Positions 25,402 to 33,843 of a DNA stretch of 64,000 nucleotides are shown piece after piece. This DNA comes from Paenibacillus_AB sp036577625 (GTDB lineage Bacteria > Bacillota > Bacilli > Paenibacillales > NBRC-103111). The notes beneath the pieces are model-generated. The model was not told the DNA's origin. It ran no database searches and saw nothing but the letters and a program-made list of their open reading frames with translations. Both the position numbers and the translations under genes were made by a program. The stretch is taken from NCBI RefSeq assembly GCF_036577625.1, contig NZ_JARBDC010000013.1, forward strand, positions 62,001 through 126,000, in the 5' to 3' direction. Position 1 is the stretch's first letter. Every line of letters begins with the position of its first letter.

Positions 25402-26184
25402 CGTTCACTCCATCTTGCTCGAAACGTTATGCCCTATTTTAACCAAATGCGGAGATCGCAATACGGCTAGCCATGCTTAACCGGTTGATAATGAAAAACG
25501 TCCGGGTTGAGCGAAAATATTTGGCTTCCGAAACGTAACGGACGCCACGGCGCTTATTTCGCGAAAATCGGCCGTTTTCCAATCGTAACGGACACCACTG
25601 CGCTTATTTGCTCCGAACCGCCGTCCAAAAGGGGGTTTTTCGCCAAATAGCCGCGCCTGTGTCCGTTGGAAAAATAAAAAGCCGAAAGGAGGCTCATAGC
25701 GGCCGCTATGTCCGTTACACACTTGGAACTTGGGGCCCGTCCCGCCGCCCCCATGCTCGCCCCCCGCTCCAACTCCCGACGACGCAACGCAGGTCATCCG
25801 AGCCGGTATCGCCGTGTCCCGCCGCCGGCAGCAGGAAACACCCGCTGCAGCTTTGACGCTTAAGCGAAGGTCGGGACAGGACGGTCTTTTCCGTGCAAAC
25901 TGCCCCTGTTTGGTTATGCCGAACCGGCAGCGGAGCGGGAAGCGAGATGGAAATGCTCCCGTTATTTTCGGTCGTTTCCCGTTTCCGGGCAAGACAACGG
26001 GAAAACATCCCGCTACATTCGTCCAAACCGCGCTTTTCGCCGATTCGGCGCCATTTTATCGGGAGCTTCTCCCGGTATTTCGAAACGATGCCTATTCGAG
26101 AGCGAGTGAACAGGAGGTTTTCCCGTTCGTTCGAATCCAGCGGCCCGGCAGGAGAAGGAGAAGAACCCGAAAATTAATGAAAAA
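25402..26184. other. Long gene-free stretch between gerA and the DeoR gene
   Basis: About 780 bases. It holds the second palindromic repeat (25536-25717) and short palindromes of the form CGGGANNNNNTCCCG at 25998-26012 and 26060-26074. The Arg-rich frames on both strands lack ribosome sites and family resemblance; I see no gene. Confidence 0.6.
25536..25717. repeat. Dispersed palindromic repeat, copy B
   Basis: 182 bp: TAACGGACGCCACGGCGCTTATTTCG and, exactly 50 bases later, TAACGGACACCACTGCGCTTATTTGC, then inverted copies ending CTGTGTCCGTT and CTATGTCCGTTA. It parallels 121-303 in order, spacing and length; conservation is highest in the subunit ends. Confidence 0.8.
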
Positions 26185-26212
26185 CCGTCCGGGAAAAAAC
26201 GTCCGGACGGTC
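26181..26212 (-). terminator. Terminator of the DeoR gene
   Basis: Stem ACCGTCCGG (26185-26193) / CCGGACGGT (26204-26212) with AAAAA at 26181-26185, a T run on the minus strand. It nearly matches the ger operon terminator in stem sequence. Confidence 0.75.
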
Positions 26213-26284
26213 CACTGGCATACAAAACCTATACGTTTGAGGCTTGGACTTCAGCGCAGGTCGCGCCATGCTGCCGACAGCCGC

Positions 26285-27052
26285 TTATTCGTAGACGATT
26301 TCGATGCCGCTGCGAGCATACCGCTCCACCAGCCCGCGATCGATGCCCGAATCGGTCACGAACCGCTCCACGTCGCCGCAGCCGCAAATTTTCGTCAGCG
26401 AGACGCAGTCGAACTTGCTGCTGTCGGCCAGCGCGATCGTTCGTTTCGCGCACCGAAGCATCGTCTTCTTCACTTGAATTTCGCCGATGCCGTAATCGGT
26501 TATCCCTTCGGCCAGCGTAACGCCGCTCATGCTCATGAAAAACAGGTCGGGATGAAACCGCTGCGCGAACTGCTCGGCCAAATCGCCGATCACGCTCTGC
26601 TCGGCATTATGGATCACGCCCCCGATCAGCACGATCGTATAGTGGGGCATCGTGACCAGCGCATTCGCAATCGGCAGCGAATTCGTAATGATCGTCAGCC
26701 TCTCGAATTTCGCTTTGAGCGCATGGGCGAATTCGGTGTTCGTCGTGCTGACGTCGAGCGCGATCGACTGCCCTTCGGTCACGTACCGGCAGGCGATTTC
26801 CGCCAGCTCGGCTTTTTGCTTGCGGTAGGCCGACTCCCTGACGGTAAGCGGGATTTCCCGGCTGTAATCGAGCCGGTTCGAGATCGCGCCGCCGTGGACG
26901 CGCTTCAGCAGCCCTTCGCCTTCCAAATATTCCAGATCGCGCCGGATCGTCTCGAACGAGACGCCGAACAGCTCCATCAGCTCCGATGCTTTGATCGATT
27001 TGTCCCGCTCCAGCTTCCGTACGATCGCTTCATGCCTTTGCTGTGCGAACAA
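26285..27052 (-). CDS. DeoR family transcriptional regulator
   Basis: 255-aa sugar-phosphate-responsive repressor. The winged helix at the N-terminus reads QRHEAIVRKLERDKSIKASE and VSFETIRRDLEYLEGEGLL, continuing VHGGAI, the DeoR signature; the C-terminal domain has the ribose-phosphate-isomerase-like fold (IALDVSTTNTEFAHAL, LTIITNSLPIANAL, VLIGGVIHNAEQSVIG). Start: TTG at 27052 preceded at 7 bases by GGAGG; upstream ATG/GTG codons lack a site. Its target genes are unclear; the ROK kinase and dehydrogenase genes lie beyond a plus-strand gene. An operator-like repeat lies just upstream. Confidence 0.92.
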   Translation of the reverse strand: MFAQQRHEAIVRKLERDKSIKASELMELFGVSFETIRRDLEYLEGEGLLKRVHGGAISNRLDYSREIPLTVRESAYRKQKAELAEIACRYVTEGQSIALDVSTTNTEFAHALKAKFERLTIITNSLPIANALVTMPHYTIVLIGGVIHNAEQSVIGDLAEQFAQRFHPDLFFMSMSGVTLAEGITDYGIGEIQVKKTMLRCAKRTIALADSSKFDCVSLTKICGCGDVERFVTDSGIDRGLVERYARSGIEIVYE

Positions 27053-27110
27053 ACGGCTTCCTCCTTCCGAAACGCGGCTTGTCTCACGTTCAAAGTGTAC
27101 CATACGGCCG

Positions 27111-27130
27111 GTACTACGAAAAGTTAGTAC
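27111..27130. promoter_or_regulatory. Operator-like inverted repeat upstream of the DeoR gene
   Basis: Perfect inverted repeat GTACTA (27111-27116), 8 bases, TAGTAC (27125-27130); another half-site GTACTA at 27168-27173. It is 60 bases upstream of the DeoR start in the divergent region with the YiaA-like gene. DeoR autoregulation is inferred. Confidence 0.45.
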
Positions 27131-27256
27131 TGTTCGGCATCGCCATGCGAGCTTATTATAGGATCAGGTACTAAGACAAAGCGCTAATCGGCGCGGAACG
27201 GACCGTTCGCTCCGCTTCCGATCGGCATCAAACTTATACGATGAGGTGGATCGGTC

Positions 27257-27697
27257 ATGATGAGAAGAAGAAATACGACGGCATTTTCGTTTATGGCATG
27301 GGCTTCGTTCGCCTGCGCGTTCGCTGCGATGTTCATCGGCATTTACACGCTTCAGGAACCTCTATCGGTCAAAGGCTATTACGCCGTGGCCGCGCTGTAC
27401 TTGACGATGTCCGCATTCGTGCTGCAAAAAACGATTCGCGACAACCAGGATGACGCGCATACCGGCAAAAAACGGAACACCGGCGCCTTCACGTTTCTCT
27501 CCTGGGCGGCGTTCGCCACCGCGCTGATCGCCGTGTTCATCGGCATCTACAACTTGAACCAGCCGCTGTCCGTGCAAGGCTACTACGCCGTATGCGCCTT
27601 GTTTCTGACGATGTCGTCGTTCGTCCTGCAGAAGACGGTGCGGGACAACAAGGAGGACGACGAGCTGTACGGACCGCGCGGCGAAGCGCAGGAATGA
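27257..27697 (+). CDS. YiaA/YiaB-like inner membrane protein
   Basis: 146 aa, made of two similar halves, each with two helices: AFSFMAWASFACAFAAMFIGIY then GYYAVAALYLTMSAFVLQKTIRDN, and again AFTFLSWAAFATALIAVFIGIY then GYYAVCALFLTMSSFVLQKTVRDN. This is the duplicated YiaA/B domain pattern. Function unknown in all species. The ATG has GAGGTGG upstream; expression may be divergent from the DeoR gene. A weak terminator-like stem (AACGCCCGG ... CCGGGCGTTTT) lies at 27720-27790. Confidence 0.9.
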   Translation: MMRRRNTTAFSFMAWASFACAFAAMFIGIYTLQEPLSVKGYYAVAALYLTMSAFVLQKTIRDNQDDAHTGKKRNTGAFTFLSWAAFATALIAVFIGIYNLNQPLSVQGYYAVCALFLTMSSFVLQKTVRDNKEDDELYGPRGEAQE

Positions 27698-27803
27698 CCG
27701 TTCGCATCGAAATAAACGTAACGCCCGGAGCGTCGCGGCGGCGGAGAAAAGGCGGATGCCGACTCTCGCTGCCCGCTGCCCGGGCGTTTTGCCATGCTGC
27801 CGG

Positions 27804-28748
27804 CTACTTCCGTCGGCGACGGTGCTCCTGCACCAGGGCGAGCGCCCCGGCAAAGGCGCTGGCCGACGTATCCTCCGCCGTTTCGAAGGCGGGTACGGAC
27901 GTTCCGGCGGTTCCGCTTTCGGCCAGCGCCGCCTTTGTCTCTCCGAGAAACAGATCGGCGCTCCTGGCGATGTTGCCCCCTACGATAATCGCCTCCGGCT
28001 TAAACTCGGCGACGTACGGGGCGAGCATTTCGCCGAACAACCGTCCGAACTCCGCGAAGATCGCCCGTGCATTCGCACTGCCGGCGCGCGCGGCGTCCGC
28101 GATCGGCTTCACCTCGCCGCCGCCCCCGAGCCCGAATGCTTCGGCCAGCCTCAGTACGCCCCGCTGGGAAATGTAATCGTCCACGTTGCTGTCCCGGAAC
28201 GGATCGTTCCACAGCTCCCGGCCTTTCACGATGCCGTTTTCGCCGATGAACGACGATCCGGTCCCCGTGCCGATCGTGATGCAGATGCTGCGGCGGTACC
28301 GTTTCGCATGGCCGTAATGCAGCTGCCCGGCCGCGAACAGCGCCGCGTCGTTGTCGAACACGATCGGCGCGTCCGCCGCCATCGCGCCGCGAACGGCCGG
28401 ATCGGCCGCGATGCGCTCCTCCATCGCCGCGCGCAGGTTCGTCCCGTACAGCGCGTCGTATTTTTGCTGTCCGCGAATGTAGCATATTCCGTTTTCGTAA
28501 TCGAACGGCGACGGAAACGCGTAGCCGATGCCGATCAGCTCGTACGGACGGCCGCCGGACAACCGTTCCAGCGCCGCCGCGCGACCGGCGATCAGCCCGT
28601 AAAAATGGTCCAGCAGCGTCTCTTTGCTTTCTTTCCCGCGGGAAGGAAACGTTTCGGTCAGCCCTTCCACGATATTCCCGTTCTCCCGAACGACGGCCGC
28701 TTTGATCGACGTTCCGCCGACGTCGAATACGATGGCATAACGATCCAT
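27804..28748 (-). CDS. ROK family sugar kinase or regulator-like protein
   Basis: 314-aa ROK (repressor, ORF, kinase) protein without a DNA-binding N-domain, so probably a sugar kinase. The phosphate-binding motif AIVFDVGGTSIKAAVV opens the protein, IVFDNDAALFAAGQ carries the catalytic Asp region and ICITIGTGTGSSFIGENG the second phosphate loop. The zinc motif CxCGxxGCxE of many bacterial ROK kinases is absent, a known variant. ATG at 28748 has AAAGGGG upstream. Its own terminator does not follow; the shared hairpin at 28850 lies on the upstream side. The sugar is unknown. Confidence 0.88.
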   Translation of the reverse strand: MDRYAIVFDVGGTSIKAAVVRENGNIVEGLTETFPSRGKESKETLLDHFYGLIAGRAAALERLSGGRPYELIGIGYAFPSPFDYENGICYIRGQQKYDALYGTNLRAAMEERIAADPAVRGAMAADAPIVFDNDAALFAAGQLHYGHAKRYRRSICITIGTGTGSSFIGENGIVKGRELWNDPFRDSNVDDYISQRGVLRLAEAFGLGGGGEVKPIADAARAGSANARAIFAEFGRLFGEMLAPYVAEFKPEAIIVGGNIARSADLFLGETKAALAESGTAGTSVPAFETAEDTSASAFAGALALVQEHRRRRK

Positions 28749-28849
28749 GATGCAGCAAATTCCCCTTTCGCAATGCGTCATCCCCAAGTATAGTTGGATT
28801 GCGCCATGTTGTCCAAAAAAACGACGGCCGAGGAAATCCGTGAAACTGC

Positions 28850-28893
28850 AAAAAAAGGAGCGCACCTTCTTTCGCCGGTGCGCTCCTTTTTTT
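28850..28893 (-). terminator. Terminator of the Gfo/Idh operon
   Basis: Seventeen-base stem AAAAAAAGGAGCGCACC (28850-28866) / GGTGCGCTCCTTTTTTT (28877-28893) directly after the dehydrogenase pair on the minus strand, separating it from the ROK gene. Confidence 0.92.
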
Positions 28894-28902
28894 ATCCCCG
28901 AT

Positions 28903-29898
28903 TTACCTTTGCAGCTTGACGGGCTGCCCCGTCTTCACCGACTCGTAGCCGGCCAAAGCGACTTCCGCCGAGCGGAGGCCGTCGACGCCCGAAACCGGGG
29001 CCGGCTTGCCTTCGAGCAGCGCGTTCACGAACGATTCGACCATGTAATGGTCCATCGAGTCGGCCCACGACAAATATTGGCCTTTGCCGGCTTCGTTGCT
29101 GAACAATTCCGTCTTCTGGGCGAAGCTGTCGACCGAGATCGTCCCTTTCGTGCCGACGATTTCCATCGTGACGTCGCCCCACGTCGGGAACGCCTTCGGC
29201 CGCGACCAGCTCGTGTCGAGCACGCCGACGGTGCCGTTCTCGAACTTCACGTGAATCATGCCGGCGTCGTCGACTTTCAGGTCCTCGTGGAACAGCGTCG
29301 CCGCATACGCGTACACTTCCGTCACCTTCGAGCCGGTGAACCAGTTCATCAAGTCCATGACGTGTACCGTATGATCGAGCAGCGCGCCGCCGCCGGACAG
29401 CTCCGGCTCGACGAACCAGTTGCCCGGCATCGTGCCGCGGTTCGTTCCTTTGATCGCCAAAATGTCGCCGATATCGCCGCGGTCGACCGCCGCTTTCGCG
29501 CTGACGACGGCCGCCAAATAGCGGCACGGGAACGCGGTGAACAGCTGAACCCCGTTTTCTTCGCAGACCGCGATCATCCGCTCCATCTCGGCGACGGAAA
29601 TGCCGAGCGGCTTTTCGCAAATGACGTGCTTTTTCGCCTTCGCCGAATCGATCGTATGCTGGGCGTGGAACGCATTCTCGGAACAAATGACGACGGCGTC
29701 GACGTCCGGGCGCGCGAGCAAATCGCGGTAGTCTTCGTAATAGGCGAGACCGTTTTTCTCGATGACTTTCTCGACGCGGCTCTTCACCTCGTCGGCGATG
29801 CCGACGACCTCGACCTGCGGAAGCGACAGCAGCGCATGCAAATAAGAATGGGCATGGCCGTGGGCGAAGCTGATCATGCCGACTTTCAGCTTGTTCAT
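28903..29898 (-). CDS. Gfo/Idh/MocA family oxidoreductase
   Basis: 331-aa NAD(P)-dependent sugar or inositol dehydrogenase-like protein. The Rossmann part (VGMISFAHGHAHSYLHALL in place of a plain GxGxxG loop) leads to the hallmark VICEKPLGISVAEMERM; the substrate domain has LLDHTVHVMDLMNWF with the catalytic His. The loop GMISFAHGHAHS is a recognised variant of this family. The ATG overlaps the stop of the upstream paralogue (ATGA), so both are made from one message. The substrate is unknown. Confidence 0.92.
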   Translation of the reverse strand: MNKLKVGMISFAHGHAHSYLHALLSLPQVEVVGIADEVKSRVEKVIEKNGLAYYEDYRDLLARPDVDAVVICSENAFHAQHTIDSAKAKKHVICEKPLGISVAEMERMIAVCEENGVQLFTAFPCRYLAAVVSAKAAVDRGDIGDILAIKGTNRGTMPGNWFVEPELSGGGALLDHTVHVMDLMNWFTGSKVTEVYAYAATLFHEDLKVDDAGMIHVKFENGTVGVLDTSWSRPKAFPTWGDVTMEIVGTKGTISVDSFAQKTELFSNEAGKGQYLSWADSMDHYMVESFVNALLEGKPAPVSGVDGLRSAEVALAGYESVKTGQPVKLQR

Positions 29899-30899
29899 CG
29901 CGATCCCTCCCGTACGCTGTTATCGAACAAAACGGCTTGGCCGGTGCGCGACGATTCGACGACCGCGAGGCCGATTTCGAGCGCCTTGTAAGCGTCCTGG
30001 GCCGTCACGATCGGCTGCCGGTTTTCCCGGATGCAGTCGATGAAATGTTTGATTTCCAGCTCGAACGGACTATGATAGCCCGGGCTTTGCGGCACTTCGA
30101 CGAAAGGACCGGCCGCTTTGTCGGCCGCCGCTTTGCGCACCTGCAGCGAAACCGATTTCGAGCTGTCGCTGCGAATGAGTCCGCCGCTGCCGGCGATTTC
30201 CGCCGCCGTCGTAAACGGCCCCGGGTACCCCCAGTGCGCCTCGACGTTGGCGACCGCGCCGCTTTCGAAAATCAGCGTGGCCGATGCATAGTCCACGTTG
30301 CCTTCCAGCTTGCGCAGGCCGTACACCGAACGGACTTCGCCGAGCGACCAGCGCAGGAAGTCGAGATCGTGCACCATCAAGTCGAGCACGACGCCGCCGC
30401 TTTTGTCTTCGTCCTTGAACCACGGACGACGATCGCCCGGATGGCCGCCGATCCGCTTCAAGTGAGCGACGCCGATGCGTCCGAGCGCGCCTTGCGCGAT
30501 TTTATTTTTCATTTGCACGTATTCGGGGAAGAAGCGAACGACGTGTCCGATAAACAGGCGAACGCCGTTTTGCTCGCAGACGCGGATCATTTCCGCGGCG
30601 TCCTGCAAATTCAAGGCGATCGGCTTCTCGCAAATGACATGCTTGCCCGCCTCGGCCGCTTTGATCGAAAAAGGCTTGTGCAGATGGCTCGGCAGCGTCA
30701 CGCTGACGACGTCGCAGCCCGATTGCTCCAGCATGTCGTCGAACGACTCGTACGGCGTCGCGCCCGTGCGCTCGGCCATTTTCCGCAAATGGTTCGGATC
30801 GATGTCGCACACGCCGACGATCGTCACGCCGGGAATTTTGGCATAGCTGCCCGCGTGTACGTTGCCGAGGCCGCCGCAACCGACGATGGCTACTTTCAT
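29895..30899 (-). CDS. Gfo/Idh/MocA family oxidoreductase
   Basis: 334 aa, canonical NAD(P)-binding start MKVAIVGCGGLGNVHAGSY, then VICEKPIALNLQDAAEMI and the catalytic stretch VVLDLMVHDLDFLRWSLG. ATG at 30899 has AGAGAGGG upstream; longer frames reach across the divergent promoter. It is the first gene of a two-gene operon with the next dehydrogenase and diverges from an AraC regulator only 125 bases away, which likely controls it. Oxidation of a polyol or sugar is inferred from the family. Confidence 0.93.
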   Translation of the reverse strand: MKVAIVGCGGLGNVHAGSYAKIPGVTIVGVCDIDPNHLRKMAERTGATPYESFDDMLEQSGCDVVSVTLPSHLHKPFSIKAAEAGKHVICEKPIALNLQDAAEMIRVCEQNGVRLFIGHVVRFFPEYVQMKNKIAQGALGRIGVAHLKRIGGHPGDRRPWFKDEDKSGGVVLDLMVHDLDFLRWSLGEVRSVYGLRKLEGNVDYASATLIFESGAVANVEAHWGYPGPFTTAAEIAGSGGLIRSDSSKSVSLQVRKAAADKAAGPFVEVPQSPGYHSPFELEIKHFIDCIRENRQPIVTAQDAYKALEIGLAVVESSRTGQAVLFDNSVREGSR

Positions 30900-31024
30900 G
30901 GCTGTCCCTCTCTTCGTTTCGTTGTATAATATCCTCAAGGCCAACGATACAACCTTTGCCCTTGCCGCGTATATGCCGTCATTTGTCGGTTTTGTATCCA
31001 ATTTTGTCATGATCGAAAGCGCAG

Positions 31025-31924
31025 GTGTCACAGGCCGTGGAAATCTACAAAGAACCGATCCATTACCAGAACCCCGTGCTGTGCATCAAAGTATGGCAGT
31101 TCGAGGCGCAGAAAGCGGTCCAGTCCGGGCCGATCCAAAACGTCCGCTGGCATTATCACAAGGAAGTCGAATTCATTCTCGTGCGCCACGGCTCCCACGA
31201 GGTGCACACCCCGGGCCATGCGTACATGCTGCACGCCGGTGACGTCGTCGTCATCGGCTCGTCGCAGCTGCACCGCGCGCGCGTCGTCGGCGGCGACAAG
31301 CTGGTTTATATCGTGCTCCACGTCGACCTGGAGCCGTACTTCGATCCGGCGATGATGCGGTATTACCGCCATTTCTCGGAGGTGCACCAGCCGCTCGAGG
31401 AGCTGAACTACATGTTTCGGGAAAATGCGGGCGTCCGCGCCGAAGTCGGCCGCATCATCGAGCGGATTCACGACGAAATTATGGGCAAGCAGGCCGGCTA
31501 CGAAATCGCCGCAAGCATGCACATCAAGCATTTGCTGCTGACGCTGCTCCGCGGAGACACCCGGGGGCTGCTGCAGGCGCACGATTCCGTCGATCCCGGC
31601 GTGATGAAGCCGATATTGGAATACGTGGACAGCCATTTGGCGGAGAAGATCGAGATGGAGCAGGTGAGTCAGATCGCGGGCATGAGCTATTTTTATTTCT
31701 CGAAATATTTCAAAAAAGCGATGGGCGCCTCGTTTACCGACTACGTCAACCGGAAGCGGATCGCCAAGGCGGAGCGGCTTCTCGTGACGAGCGGACAAAA
31801 CGTCGGCGACATCGCCAGATCGGTCGGCATTGAAAATATGGCTCATTTTTACGAGCTGTTCAAACGGTTCAACGGCTGCACGCCGAAGCAATATTTGAGC
31901 AAAATCGACGCCGCGGCGCATTGA
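31025..31924 (+). CDS. AraC family transcriptional regulator
   Basis: 299-aa regulator: an N-terminal cupin (WHYHKEVEFILVRHGSHEV, GDVVVIGSSQLHRARV) that would bind the effector, and a C-terminal double helix-turn-helix (AEKIEMEQVSQIAGMSYFYF..., VGDIARSVGIENMAHFYELF, FNGCTPKQY). The start is uncertain: GTG at 31025 or GTG at 31037, neither with a strong ribosome site. It is divergent from the two Gfo/Idh genes and probably regulates them. It ends 5 bases from the convergent P450 gene with no obvious terminator between. Confidence 0.92.
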   Translation: MSQAVEIYKEPIHYQNPVLCIKVWQFEAQKAVQSGPIQNVRWHYHKEVEFILVRHGSHEVHTPGHAYMLHAGDVVVIGSSQLHRARVVGGDKLVYIVLHVDLEPYFDPAMMRYYRHFSEVHQPLEELNYMFRENAGVRAEVGRIIERIHDEIMGKQAGYEIAASMHIKHLLLTLLRGDTRGLLQAHDSVDPGVMKPILEYVDSHLAEKIEMEQVSQIAGMSYFYFSKYFKKAMGASFTDYVNRKRIAKAERLLVTSGQNVGDIARSVGIENMAHFYELFKRFNGCTPKQYLSKIDAAAH

Positions 31925-31928
31925 GCCG

Positions 31929-33062
31929 TTACGGGCGCAGCTTTACCGGCAGCCGTTTGACGCCGAACACGATCGTGCTGTCCATCCGCTCCAGCTCGTG
32001 CGAACGGTCGCGGGCGAAGTTCGGGAACCGCTCCAGCAGCGCGCGAATCGCGATGTCCGCTTCCAGTCGGGCCAGCTGCGAGCCGAGGCAAAAATGGATG
32101 CCGTGGCCGAAAGCCAAATGAGGGTTCGGGCCGCGGTCGATGTCGAACGTCTCCGGACCGTCGAACGCTTCCTCGTCGTGATTCGCCGAGCCGATCCACA
32201 GCTGGACGATTTGTCCCGCGCTCAGATGCTGTCCGCGCAATTCCGTATCCCGGACGACCCTGCGGATCATATGCTGCACCGGCGAGCAATAGCGAAGCGT
32301 TTCTTCGACCGCGCCGGCGACCGCCGCCGGATTGCCGATCAATTTCCCGCGGGCGTCCTCGGAGCCGTCCAGACATAAAATCGCCGACGAAATCAAGTTG
32401 GTCGTCGTCTCGTTCCCGGCGACCAGCAGCAATATGCAAAACCCGATCAGCTCCAGCCCGCTCAACCGTTCGTTTTCGACCGACGCCGCGACAAGACGGC
32501 TGATCAGATCGTCTTGGGGCGCTTTGCGCCGGGTTTCCGCGATATCGGCGAAATAAGCGCTCATCTCTTTTTGGCTGCGAAAATAAGAGTCCGCATGTGG
32601 GGAGACGAGCTCGTCGGACCACCGTTTGAACGTTTCGATATGCGGCTTCGGAATTCCGAGCATTTCGGCGATGATGAGAACCGGCAGCGGACCCGCGAAA
32701 TCGCGAAGCGCGTCGATTTCGCCTTTCGCCTCCGCCTCGTCCAGCAGTCGGTCCGTAACCGATCGGACAAGCGGAGCCAGCGCTTCTACGGCTTTCGGAG
32801 TAAACGCTTGCGATACGAGCGCGCGAAGCTTCCGGTGATCGGGCGGATCTTTCCGGAGTATGCTCGCGTCGATCGGCTCCTCGGGCGTCGGCTCGCGCAT
32901 TTTCGAAGAGAACCGTTCGTAATCGGCGAATACCGTCTTGACGTCTTCGTATTTATAGACACTCCATTGGTTGCTGTCCTTGTCGAAACGAACCGGTGAA
33001 ACCGTTCTCAAATGGCGGAATTTTTGCAGCGGGATCAAATGCTCGGGGATGATCGCATTCAT
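31929..33062 (-). CDS. Cytochrome P450
   Basis: 377-aa soluble bacterial P450 monooxygenase, slightly short. The oxygen-activating I-helix reads AGNETTTN (from residue 215), the ExxR motif is EETLR (253-257), and the heme-binding loop is FGHGIHFCLG with Cys325 as ligand. DPPDHRKLRALVSQAF matches the C-helix of CYP107-like enzymes. No ferredoxin or reductase gene is nearby. The substrate is unknown. GAGG before the ATG and an own promoter at 33151-33180 suggest single-gene expression. Confidence 0.95.
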   Translation of the reverse strand: MNAIIPEHLIPLQKFRHLRTVSPVRFDKDSNQWSVYKYEDVKTVFADYERFSSKMREPTPEEPIDASILRKDPPDHRKLRALVSQAFTPKAVEALAPLVRSVTDRLLDEAEAKGEIDALRDFAGPLPVLIIAEMLGIPKPHIETFKRWSDELVSPHADSYFRSQKEMSAYFADIAETRRKAPQDDLISRLVAASVENERLSGLELIGFCILLLVAGNETTTNLISSAILCLDGSEDARGKLIGNPAAVAGAVEETLRYCSPVQHMIRRVVRDTELRGQHLSAGQIVQLWIGSANHDEEAFDGPETFDIDRGPNPHLAFGHGIHFCLGSQLARLEADIAIRALLERFPNFARDRSHELERMDSTIVFGVKRLPVKLRP

Positions 33063-33150
33063 GGTCGATTCCTCGCTTTCCTATCGGACCGGCGGCTTGA
33101 CCGGCGCGGTTCGATTGCCGCGCGGCGGCTCGCTTTGTACATGTGAATCA

Positions 33151-33180
33151 ATTATAGGATTCCATGTCTATTTTTGTAAA
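33151..33180 (-). promoter_or_regulatory. Promoter of the P450 gene
   Basis: On the minus strand TTTACA (33175-33180) and a perfect TATAAT (33151-33156) are separated by 18 bases, about 90 bases upstream of the P450 start. The remaining gap to 33373 shows no other feature. Confidence 0.6.
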
Positions 33181-33373
33181 GGCTTCCGCCGAGCTGCGTG
33201 CCGGCGGCGGTGACCGCATAGTCGCCTGCATGTCAGCGATTTGGATAACGCTTACATGATATTGGAAAAAATGAAGAGACTTTGAGGTTCGCTAATCGAT
33301 CTTTAGTCGCAACGAAACGAGGATAACGGTCTTTACGGACTCTGATATGATCCCGTTAAACGACAAAAGGAGC

Positions 33374-33398
33374 AGCCGCACCCGAACCGGATGCGGCT
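33374..33398 (-). terminator. Possible terminator of the poly-Gln lipoprotein gene
   Basis: Stem AGCCGCA (33374-33380) / TGCGGCT (33392-33398) overlapping the stop codon region, followed on the minus strand by GCTCCTTTTG. The T run is weak. Confidence 0.45.
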
Positions 33399-33768
33399 AT
33401 TGCCCCTCGTCTTTGCCTTCGCCGCCGTTCTTTTTCTCTTCGCCTTTTTTGTTTTGACCGCCGCTTTTTTTCTCGTTTTCTTTTTGGGTTTCTTTGGCGG
33501 CCTGCTGCTCCTTCTTCTTCGCTTCCTGCTCCTTCTTTTTCGCTTCCTGCTCCGCCTCGTTTTGCTGCTGCAGCTGATACTGCCTCATTTCCCGGTACAT
33601 CTGGTACTGCCGCTTCAGCTCCTGGTCGATAACGGATTTATTTTGCTGCTGCTGCTGTTGCTGCTGCGCCTTCGCTTTTTCCGCATCCGCCTTCGATTGT
33701 CCGCCGCAGCCCGCCGTCGACCAGGCAAGCGCCGCGGCCAAGCAGCCGATTCCGATTTGACGGTACAT
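33397..33768 (-). CDS. Poly-Gln, Lys/Glu-rich lipoprotein
   Basis: 123-aa predicted lipoprotein: hydrophobic signal ending STAGC (Cys21), a run of eight Gln near residue 35, then a highly charged helix of Gln, Glu and Lys repeats (for example AEQEAKKKEQEAKKKEQ), probably coiled coil, and a GGxKK-rich tail. No named family is recognised. It lies directly downstream of floT on the same strand. Its ribosome site AAGGAGGGGG is buried in the 3' arm of a hairpin (33778-33820). Confidence 0.78.
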   Translation of the reverse strand: MYRQIGIGCLAAALAWSTAGCGGQSKADAEKAKAQQQQQQQQNKSVIDQELKRQYQMYREMRQYQLQQQNEAEQEAKKKEQEAKKKEQQAAKETQKENEKKSGGQNKKGEEKKNGGEGKDEGQ

Positions 33769-33777
33769 AACAACAAA

Positions 33778-33820
33778 CCCCCTCCTTGTTTGGGATTAGG
33801 GTTCCCTGACAAGGAGGGGG
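33778..33820 (-). terminator. Hairpin combining terminator and masked ribosome site
   Basis: Perfect 12-bp stem CCCCCTCCTTGT (33778-33789) / ACAAGGAGGGGG (33809-33820), extended by GGGA/TCCC. Read on the minus strand it follows floT and ends in TTTGTTGTT, so it can terminate; at the same time its 3' arm is the ribosome binding site of the lipoprotein gene. Confidence 0.65.
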
Positions 33821-33843
33821 CTATTCGGCCGAAAGCCGTCGCG

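Noticed and set aside
27720..27790. Terminator of the YiaA-like gene
   Set aside because: The stem AACGCCCGG/CCGGGCGTT has a loop of about 50 bases; I mention it in the gene entry only.
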